Source: an uncultured Ruminococcus sp. (GTDB lineage: Bacteria; Bacillota_A; Clostridia; RUG12999). From it: DNA of 5,076 bases. Of this stretch, positions 1 to 5,076 are shown piece by piece. The notes below the pieces were generated by a model. It did no database searches. It had not been told where the DNA came from and saw only the letters and a program-made list of their open reading frames with translations. Position 1 is the stretch's first letter; each line of letters starts with the position of its first letter. The stretch covers positions 1 to 5,076 of the forward strand of contig CACZTG010000058.1 in assembly GCA_902783995.1 (NCBI GenBank). Reading direction: 5' to 3'. The translations under genes and the position numbers were made by a program.

Positions 1-420
1 AAAGAGGAAGTTAATAAAATTTTCCTTAAAGGCAGCGAGTATAAGAGTATGGTTATAAAAATAGAGTCGTTCGGCTTTAAACACGGAATACCTTATGACG
101 CAGACCTTGTTTTTGACGTAAGGTTTTTGCCAAATCCGTTTTATATACCGGAGCTTAAAGCTAAAACGGGGCTGAACTACGAAGTCAGCAGCTATGTTTT
201 TTCGTTTAAGCAGACAGAGGTATTTGTAAAACAGCTTGAAGAAATGATTTCATTTCTGATACCTCATTATATGGAGGAAGGTAAAACGGAGCTTGTTATC
301 GGGATAGGCTGCACGGGCGGAAAACACAGGAGTGTTGCCATTGCGGAGGAGCTTTATAAATATATTTCAAAAACGGATTACAGAACGGTAATAAAACACA
401 GGGACTATCTTAAAGAATAG
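1..420 (+). CDS. rapZ: RapZ (YvcJ family) nucleotide-binding adapter, C-terminal part, 5' end outside window
   Basis: The reading frame is open from base 1 and ends at TAG 418-420, giving 139 residues. RapZ proteins are usually about 285-295 residues, so this is roughly the C-terminal half; the N-terminal P-loop (Walker) ATPase/GTPase domain lies upstream of the window. The ATG at 49 is internal, not the start. Visible family signatures are FGFKHGIP and DLVFDVRFLPNP near the start of the C-terminal domain, then GIGCTGGKHRSV at in-window residues 101-112, the most conserved block of the domain. In E. coli this domain binds the small RNAs GlmY and GlmZ and guides RNase E cleavage to control glmS. 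In Bacillus the orthologue YvcJ hydrolyses nucleotide and affects competence; its RNA role is not established there, so an RNA-adapter function here is inference. The protein is cytoplasmic. whiA follows after 27 bases without a promoter or terminator, so the two are probably co-transcribed. No frameshift or codon oddity is seen. Confidence 0.95.
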   Translation, partial: KEEVNKIFLKGSEYKSMVIKIESFGFKHGIPYDADLVFDVRFLPNPFYIPELKAKTGLNYEVSSYVFSFKQTEVFVKQLEEMISFLIPHYMEEGKTELVIGIGCTGGKHRSVAIAEELYKYISKTDYRTVIKHRDYLKE

Positions 421-429
421 TCTGTTTTA

Positions 430-436
430 AAGGAGG
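430..436 (+). promoter_or_regulatory. Shine-Dalgarno site of whiA, supporting the GTG start
   Basis: AAGGAGG is a near-perfect anti-16S complement lying 11 bases before GTG 448. The spacing is slightly long, but no other ATG, GTG or TTG in this frame lies between it and base 448. The protein starting there (MSFTYQLKKEIL) matches the usual WhiA N-terminus (MSF...KEEL-like), so the GTG start is well supported. The site lies entirely in the rapZ-whiA gap. Confidence 0.85.
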
Positions 437-447
437 GAGAAAAAGCG

Positions 448-1326
448 GTGTCGTTCACATATCAGTTAAAAAAGGAAATTCTTGAAAAAGAAAACACAAA
501 AGCCTGCTGCAGCTTGTCGGAGCTTGCGGGAATAGTAGCTTTTTCGTCCTCCTTAAAAAACGGAAATATCAGAATTGTTATTGAAAACAGAGCTGTTGCC
601 TCGCGCATTGTAAGGCTTATGAAGCGCACGCTCGGTATTAATGCGGAGGTTGAAAAACGAAGCGGCGGAGGCATAAGAAAAAATGATGTTTTTATTATAA
701 ACTGCCGTGACGGTAAAGCTTTATTTGAAAAACTCGGGCTGAATAACAGTTTACAAAAGATACTGAAACCCTGCTGTAAAAGAGCGTTTATAAAAGGTGC
801 TTTTTTGGGCGGCGGGAGCGTGTCCGACCCAAATAAGAGGTATCATCTTGAATTTGTAACCTGTTATGACAGTATATGCGATAACGTTATAGAATTGTTT
901 GATAGTATGGGATTAAAAGCCGGCAAAGTTTTTCGCAGAGGAAAAAACGTGATATATTTTAAGGACTGCGATATGATTTGCGATGTACTTGCGGGAATCG
1001 GCATAAATCGCGGCGTTATGGAAATATATGAGATAAAGGTCATAAAAGATAAAAAGAATGAGCTTAACCGCATTAATAATATGGAGGTTGCAAATATTTT
1101 TAAGATTGTTGACGCTGCGGCAAATCAGCTTATGTGTATTGAGAAAATTGATAAGGCTGTCGGAATTGACAGCCTTCCGGAATCTTTAAGAGAGCTTGCA
1201 AAGCTCAGAATCAAATATCCCGATGACGGGCTTGGCGCGCTTGGAGCAAAGCTTTCGCCGCCGCTCGGAAAATCGGGAGTAAATCACAGAATGAGAAAAA
1301 TTATTGAAATATCAAAAAGATATTAA
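448..1326 (+). CDS. whiA: WhiA DNA-binding protein (sporulation/cell-division regulator family)
   Basis: This 292-residue protein is slightly shorter than the usual 300-325. WhiA joins an N-terminal domain related to LAGLIDADG homing endonucleases, without known nuclease activity, to a C-terminal helix-turn-helix DNA-binding domain. The N-terminal WhiA segment covers about residues 1-90. The LAGLIDADG-like core follows, with the hallmark GAFLGGGSVSDPNKRYHLEF at 117-136. The C-terminal domain (about 210-290) carries NRINNMEVANIFKIVDAAANQ, then LPESLRELAKLRIKYPD at 243-259 and the recognition region LSPPLGKSGVNHRMRKI at 269-285. The normally conserved NCE before the AN is NME here. In Streptomyces WhiA activates division genes for sporulation septation; in B. 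subtilis it influences division and chromosome segregation without an obvious transcriptional role. Which role applies here is not known. The gene follows rapZ by 27 bases, the classical Firmicutes neighbourhood, but yvcK is missing. A perfect inverted repeat sits inside the gene at 1153-1176. Confidence 0.96.
   Translation: MSFTYQLKKEILEKENTKACCSLSELAGIVAFSSSLKNGNIRIVIENRAVASRIVRLMKRTLGINAEVEKRSGGGIRKNDVFIINCRDGKALFEKLGLNNSLQKILKPCCKRAFIKGAFLGGGSVSDPNKRYHLEFVTCYDSICDNVIELFDSMGLKAGKVFRRGKNVIYFKDCDMICDVLAGIGINRGVMEIYEIKVIKDKKNELNRINNMEVANIFKIVDAAANQLMCIEKIDKAVGIDSLPESLRELAKLRIKYPDDGLGALGAKLSPPLGKSGVNHRMRKIIEISKRY
1153..1176. repeat. Perfect 9-bp inverted repeat inside whiA
   Basis: AAGGCTGTC (1153-1161) and GACAGCCTT (1168-1176) are exact reverse complements separated by the 6-base loop GGAATT; a G-T wobble could extend the stem by one pair. 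No T-tract follows (the next bases are CCGG), so it does not look like an intrinsic terminator. The repeat encodes part of KAVGIDSL just before the C-terminal helix-turn-helix, so protein constraint may explain part of it. The repeat is seen directly; any function is unknown. Confidence 0.75.
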
Positions 1327-1366
1327 GTATTAAAAAAATACTAATAAAACAATTCAATGAAAACCG

Positions 1367-1393
1367 TTGACGTTTTTATTTTTATGTTAAAAT
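1367..1393 (+). promoter_or_regulatory. Probable sigma-A promoter of dnaE
   Basis: The -35 element TTGACG (1367-1372) matches five of six consensus bases. The -10 element TAAAAT (1388-1393) also matches five of six and is preceded by TG at 1385-1386, giving an extended -10 (TGTTAAAAT). The spacer is 15 bases, shorter than the ideal 17, which the extended -10 may offset. Transcription would start near 1400, giving a leader of about 35 bases before the dnaE start codon. The 108-base gap after whiA also suggests a separate transcription unit, although read-through from whiA is not excluded because no convincing terminator is visible. Confidence 0.6.
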
Positions 1394-1434
1394 GCAGCAG
1401 AACATAAGTTCCGAAAAAAAGAGGTGAGTACAAA

Positions 1435-4400
1435 ATGGAAGGCTTTGTTCATCTTCATACGCATACAGAGTACAGTCTGCTTGACGGAGCGTGCCGTATC
1501 GATGAGCTTTTAAAGCGTGCGTCAGAGCTTGGAATGAAGGCAATGGCAATAACGGACCACGGCAATATGTACGGCGTTGTCAAATTTTATAAGGCGGCAA
1601 AAAAATACGGAGTAAAGCCGCTTCTCGGCTGCGAGGTTTACACCGCGCCGCGAAGCCGTCACGAAAAGGAAGGCAGGCAGGACAGCGAGCCGGGGCATCT
1701 TGTGCTCATCGCGAAAAATAATGCCGGTTATAAAAATCTTATGAAAATTGTTTCTGCGGGTTTTATCGAAGGATTTTACTATAAACCGAGAATTGATATG
1801 GAGCTTCTGCGCGAGCATAGCGAAGGTCTTGTCGCGCTCTCCGCCTGTCTTGCGGGAGATATACCGAGAAATATTCTTGAAGGCAATATGTCAAAAGCAA
1901 GAGAGTATATAGACAATTTTATTGATATTTTCGGCAAAGACGATTTTTACATAGAGCTTCAGGACCACGGTATTCCGGAGCAAAAGCAGGTTAATGTTCA
2001 CCTTATAAATCTTGCCGGTGAGTACGGGCTTAAAACGGTTGTAACCAATGATATACATTATGTAAACAAGAGCGACAGCGAAATGCATGACGCTCTCCTT
2101 TGCATACAAACGGGAAAGACGGTTGATGACGAAAACCGTATGAAATTTGCGACGCAGGAGTTTTATGTAAAATCGGAGGAAGAAATGGCAAGCCTGTTTC
2201 CTAATATCCCGTCGTGTATAACGAATACTGCCGAAATTGCCGAAAAATGTAATGTGGAGCTGGAATTTGGTAATTATCATTTGCCGAAATTTGACGTTCC
2301 CGAAGGCTATACGCCTTTTGAGTACCTTAAATATTTATGCGAAAGCGGTCTTGCCGAAAGATATGACGCGGCGGACGAAAAAATAAAATCAAGGCTTAAG
2401 TATGAGCTTGATACCATAGATAAAATGGGCTATGTTGATTACTTTCTGATTGTCTGGGATTTTATAAAATACGCGAAGGACAACGGTATAGTTGTAGGTC
2501 CCGGACGTGGCTCGGCGGCAGGCAGCATTGTTTCGTACTGCCTTAAAATCACGGACATTGACCCTGTAAGATATAGCCTTCTTTTTGAGCGTTTTTTAAA
2601 TCCGGAAAGAGTAAGTATGCCCGATATTGATGTGGATTTCTGCATTGAACGCCGCCAGGAGGTAATTGATTATGTAATAGGAAAATACGGTGAGCCGAAT
2701 GTTGCACAGATTATAACCTTCGGTACATTTGGCGCTAAACAGGCAATTCGTGACAGCGCAAGGGTTTTGAGTATGCCTTATGCCGATGCTGACAAAATTG
2801 CAAAGCTTATACCGCAGGAGCTTAATATGACCATTGAAAAAGCAATGGGAATGAACAAGGAGCTGCGTGAGCTTTATGAAGGAGACGAAGCTGCGGCAAA
2901 GGTTATTGATATTGCGAAAGCTATTGAGGGTATGCCGAGACACTCATCAACACATGCCGCGGGCGTTGTTATTTGCGGCGAGCCTGTGAGTGATTATGTT
3001 CCGCTTGCCCATAACGGGGAAATGGCAATTACACAGTTTGAAAAAGATACCGTTGAGGAGCTTGGTCTTTTAAAAATGGATTTTTTGGGGCTTCGCAACC
3101 TTACAATTATCCGTGACACGCTTGATATGATAAAAAGGAGTACGGGTGAGACGGTTGACCTTGTTAATATAGATTATGAAATTCCCGGCGTTTACGAAAT
3201 GATTTCGGACGGCGATACCGACGGCGTTTTTCAGCTTGAATCGGCAGGTATGAAAAACTTTATGAAGGAATTAAAGCCGCGGAATCTTGAGGATATAATT
3301 GCGGGGATTTCGTTATTCCGGCCCGGACCTATGGACGAGATACCAACTTATGTTTCAAATAAACAGCACCCCGAAAGAGTTACTTATAAACATGAAAAGC
3401 TAAAACCTATACTTAATGTGACATACGGCTGTATGGTATATCAGGAGCAGATTATGCAGATAGTGCGCGACCTCGCGGGATATTCCTTCGGACGGGCAGA
3501 CCTTGTACGGCGTGCCATGAGCAAAAAGAAAATGGACGTTATGGAAAAAGAGAGAGATTTTTTCATAAACGGCATTACGGACGAAAACGGCACTGTTACC
3601 CTTGACGGAGCGGTACGCCGCGGAGTTGACAAAAAAACCGCGAATGATATATTTGACGGAATGATAGATTTCGCAAAATACGCTTTTAATAAGTCTCATG
3701 CGGCGTGTTATGCGGTTATTGCTTACGAAACGGCATATCTTAAATACAAATATCCTACATTTTTTATGGCGGCGCTTCTTTCGAGTGTACTTTCGACGAC
3801 AGACAAGGTAACGCAGTATATTATGGATTGCGGTAAAATGGGTATCAAACTTTTACCGCCTTCAATAAACGAAAGTATAGACGGCTTTTCCGTCGATGAA
3901 CATTCTATCAGATTTGGGCTTGCCGGTATTGCTAACGTAGGATTTAACCTTGTTGATGTTATTGTTAAAGAGAGAGAGCAGCGGGGTAAATTTACGTCTT
4001 TTGATGATTTTGCAAACCGTATGCAGGTAAGAGAAATGAACAAGCGCGCGGTTGAATGTATGATAAAGGCAGGAGCGATGGATTGCTTCGGAAAAAGCCG
4101 CGCGGCGCTCCTTGACGGATACGCGGACGTGCTTGACGGGCTGGCAAACAGCAAGCGGACGAATCTTGCGGGACAAATGTCGCTCTTGAATTTTTTAAAC
4201 GATGAAGAAGGCGAAGCAGAGCAGGACAGCATACCCGATAAAGAGGAATTTCCGCTTCTGACGCTTCTTGCCATGGAAAAAGAAATGATGGGAATATATA
4301 TTTCCGGTCACCCGATGCAGGAATATGAGGAGCTTTTAAGTAAAATAAACGTGAATTTTACAGCTGATATTGCCGGTGAGGAAAGCAAGATAAATGATGG

Positions 4401-4911
4401 CGATACCGTAACCGTTGCGGGTATGGTTTCTGCAAGGAAGGACAAGCTTACCAAAAATAATACGTATATGTCATATATTTCCGTTGAGGATATTTACGGT
4501 AGTATTGAAGTGCTTGTTTTTCCGAAGATTTTTGAGCGCGCGAGAAATCTGCTTGACCTGGGAGAGCCTGTTTGTGTGCGTGGCAGAGTTGATATTAAGG
4601 AGGAACATCCGCCGAAAATAATTGCCGACAGTATTTCACTGCTTGCGGATGCCGCGAAAATCAGTTCTGTCCCGGAGGACGGACGCAAGCTTTATATAAA
4701 GCTGAAGCTCGGAAAGGATTTTTTGCTTGACCGTGTTATGGATATTATTTCGCGATATAAGGGCACCACTCCGCTTTGCATCTATTTTGAAGAAAAAGGT
4801 AAAGCGCTTAACGCGAATCCGGAAAATTTCGTTGACGCTTCGGACAAGCTGATTACGGAGCTGTGCGAATTACTGGGTGAAGATTGTGTAAAATTGACAA
4901 AAATTTCATAG
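1435..4911 (+). CDS. dnaE: DNA polymerase III alpha subunit, DnaE family
   Basis: This 1158-residue, C-family DNA polymerase is full length (E. coli DnaE has 1160). ATG 1435 is preceded by AGAGGTGA (1420-1427) at 7 bases, and the protein begins at the PHP domain as expected. The PHP domain (about 1-275) has HLHTHTEYSLLDGA (6-19), ITDH (39-42), GCEVY (65-69), SACLAG (136-141) and TNDIHY (204-209). The palm has GPGRGSAAGS (355-364) and the catalytic aspartates D397 and D399 in PDIDVDF, with the third, D549, in KMDFLGL. Further core blocks are RPGPMD (629-634), YGCMVYQEQ (664-672) and FNKSHA (751-756). A helix-hairpin-helix region spans about 825-885, a likely beta-clamp motif QMSLL lies at 914-918, an OB fold at about 988-1063 and a C-terminal domain at about 1084-1156. 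It extends primed DNA at the replication fork with clamp and loader. Clostridia normally also have PolC, so this may be the second replicase; that gene is not in view. All key residues are present. Confidence 0.98.
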   Translation: MEGFVHLHTHTEYSLLDGACRIDELLKRASELGMKAMAITDHGNMYGVVKFYKAAKKYGVKPLLGCEVYTAPRSRHEKEGRQDSEPGHLVLIAKNNAGYKNLMKIVSAGFIEGFYYKPRIDMELLREHSEGLVALSACLAGDIPRNILEGNMSKAREYIDNFIDIFGKDDFYIELQDHGIPEQKQVNVHLINLAGEYGLKTVVTNDIHYVNKSDSEMHDALLCIQTGKTVDDENRMKFATQEFYVKSEEEMASLFPNIPSCITNTAEIAEKCNVELEFGNYHLPKFDVPEGYTPFEYLKYLCESGLAERYDAADEKIKSRLKYELDTIDKMGYVDYFLIVWDFIKYAKDNGIVVGPGRGSAAGSIVSYCLKITDIDPVRYSLLFERFLNPERVSMPDIDVDFCIERRQEVIDYVIGKYGEPNVAQIITFGTFGAKQAIRDSARVLSMPYADADKIAKLIPQELNMTIEKAMGMNKELRELYEGDEAAAKVIDIAKAIEGMPRHSSTHAAGVVICGEPVSDYVPLAHNGEMAITQFEKDTVEELGLLKMDFLGLRNLTIIRDTLDMIKRSTGETVDLVNIDYEIPGVYEMISDGDTDGVFQLESAGMKNFMKELKPRNLEDIIAGISLFRPGPMDEIPTYVSNKQHPERVTYKHEKLKPILNVTYGCMVYQEQIMQIVRDLAGYSFGRADLVRRAMSKKKMDVMEKERDFFINGITDENGTVTLDGAVRRGVDKKTANDIFDGMIDFAKYAFNKSHAACYAVIAYETAYLKYKYPTFFMAALLSSVLSTTDKVTQYIMDCGKMGIKLLPPSINESIDGFSVDEHSIRFGLAGIANVGFNLVDVIVKEREQRGKFTSFDDFANRMQVREMNKRAVECMIKAGAMDCFGKSRAALLDGYADVLDGLANSKRTNLAGQMSLLNFLNDEEGEAEQDSIPDKEEFPLLTLLAMEKEMMGIYISGHPMQEYEELLSKINVNFTADIAGEESKINDGDTVTVAGMVSARKDKLTKNNTYMSYISVEDIYGSIEVLVFPKIFERARNLLDLGEPVCVRGRVDIKEEHPPKIIADSISLLADAAKISSVPEDGRKLYIKLKLGKDFLLDRVMDIISRYKGTTPLCIYFEEKGKALNANPENFVDASDKLITELCELLGEDCVKLTKIS

Positions 4912-4966
4912 TAGGCTCTGTAAAAAAGAGTAAATTTGTAAAAAATAACAAAAAATAAAAAAACAC

Positions 4967-4995
4967 TTGCTTTTTTAATTGAGTTGTGGTATAAT
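4967..4995 (+). promoter_or_regulatory. Strong sigma-A promoter of rpmB with A-rich upstream element
   Basis: The -10 element TATAAT (4990-4995) is perfect consensus and carries an extended TG at 4987-4988 (TGGTATAAT). The -35 candidate TTGCTT (4967-4972) keeps the TTG core and lies at the optimal 17-base spacing. Long A-tracts at about 4940-4963 sit directly upstream where an UP element would contact the RNA polymerase alpha subunit. Transcription should start near 5002, giving a leader of about 41 bases. A strong promoter fits a ribosomal protein gene. No hairpin suggesting autoregulation is visible in the leader. Confidence 0.82.
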
Positions 4996-5042
4996 AATAA
5001 GTGCTTATTAAATTTGAAAAACTGTAACGGAGGTGTTTACAG

Positions 5043-5076
5043 ATGGCAAAATGCGAAGTTTGCGGTAAGGGTGTAA
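5043..5076 (+). CDS. rpmB: Ribosomal protein bL28, first 11 codons only
   Basis: The window ends inside this gene. The visible residues MAKCEVCGKGV match the N-terminus of bacterial L28 (typically MAKCEICGKG-like), a small protein of the large ribosomal subunit, usually about 60-80 residues. ATG 5043 is preceded by GGAGGTG (5029-5035) at 7 bases. The CxxC pair (C4, C7) is the first half of the zinc-binding knuckle of the zinc-containing (C+) form of L28; the second pair would lie beyond the window, so zinc binding is inferred. In many bacteria such genes have a cysteine-free paralogue controlled by Zur; nothing in the promoter here resembles a Zur site. The call rests on only 11 residues, but they are distinctive and the strong promoter agrees. 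Confidence 0.88.
   Translation, partial: MAKCEVCGKGV

Noticed and set aside
1326..1342. Inverted repeat AGTATT / AATACT with a 5-base A loop starting on the last base of the whiA stop codon, as a terminator.
   Set aside because: The stem is only 6 bp and almost all A-T, and it is followed by AATAAAAC rather than a T-tract. It is too weak to call a terminator on either strand.
1360..1383. Imperfect dyad AAAACCG-TTGA-CGTTTTT followed by ATTTTT, as a whiA terminator.
   Set aside because: It has one C-T mismatch and only two G-C pairs next to the loop, and it overlaps the better-supported -35 element of the dnaE promoter. Weak termination is possible but cannot be supported from sequence.
3880..3894. 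GACGG-CTTTT-CCGTC stem-loop inside dnaE.
   Set aside because: A 5-bp stem of this kind is expected by chance in a gene of 3.5 kb, and nothing around it suggests a function.
3723..4274. A 183-residue open frame on the - strand opposite dnaE, with similar shorter ones opposite whiA and elsewhere in dnaE.
   Set aside because: It lies wholly antisense to a strongly conserved coding region; its product is serine/arginine-rich low-complexity sequence typical of antisense frames and resembles no family I know.
4919..4945. Two copies of TGTAAAAAA (4919-4927 and 4937-4945) 18 bases apart, as an operator.
   Set aside because: The copies are mostly A-tract in a very A-rich spacer, so chance is likely; the A-tracts are better explained as UP-element-like sequence before the rpmB promoter.

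Overview
The window is a piece of ordinary low-to-mid-GC Firmicutes chromosome. All genes are on the + strand and are conserved housekeeping genes. The protein sequences, the AT-rich spacers, the strong Shine-Dalgarno sites and the linkage of rapZ, whiA and dnaE all point to the class Clostridia, perhaps an uncultured gut-type lineage. I cannot assign genus or family from sequence alone. The standard genetic code fits every gene.

Layout: (1) bases 1-420 are the C-terminal half of rapZ, whose start lies upstream of the window. (2) After only 27 bases comes whiA (448-1326, GTG start), very probably co-transcribed with rapZ. (3) A 108-base spacer (1327-1434) holds a plausible sigma-A promoter. 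(4) dnaE (1435-4911) is a full-length DNA polymerase III alpha subunit of 1158 residues with every expected domain. (5) A 131-base A-rich spacer (4912-5042) holds a strong consensus promoter. (6) The first 11 codons of rpmB (ribosomal protein L28) run off the right edge.

Together the genes cover a nucleotide-binding regulatory adapter (RapZ/YvcJ), a DNA-binding protein linked to division and envelope or cell-cycle control (WhiA), chromosome replication (DnaE) and translation (L28). They share no single pathway; rapZ-whiA is a conserved neighbourhood, and dnaE and rpmB each appear to have their own promoter. The main oddity of layout is that the yvcK-type gene usually found between rapZ and whiA in Firmicutes is absent.

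I found no mobile element, CRISPR array, tRNA, rRNA, riboswitch or defence gene, and no evidence for a previously undescribed system. The findings are modest: the missing yvcK, a perfect 9-bp inverted repeat inside whiA, an apparently intact metal site in the DnaE PHP domain, and a DnaE1-like domain layout.
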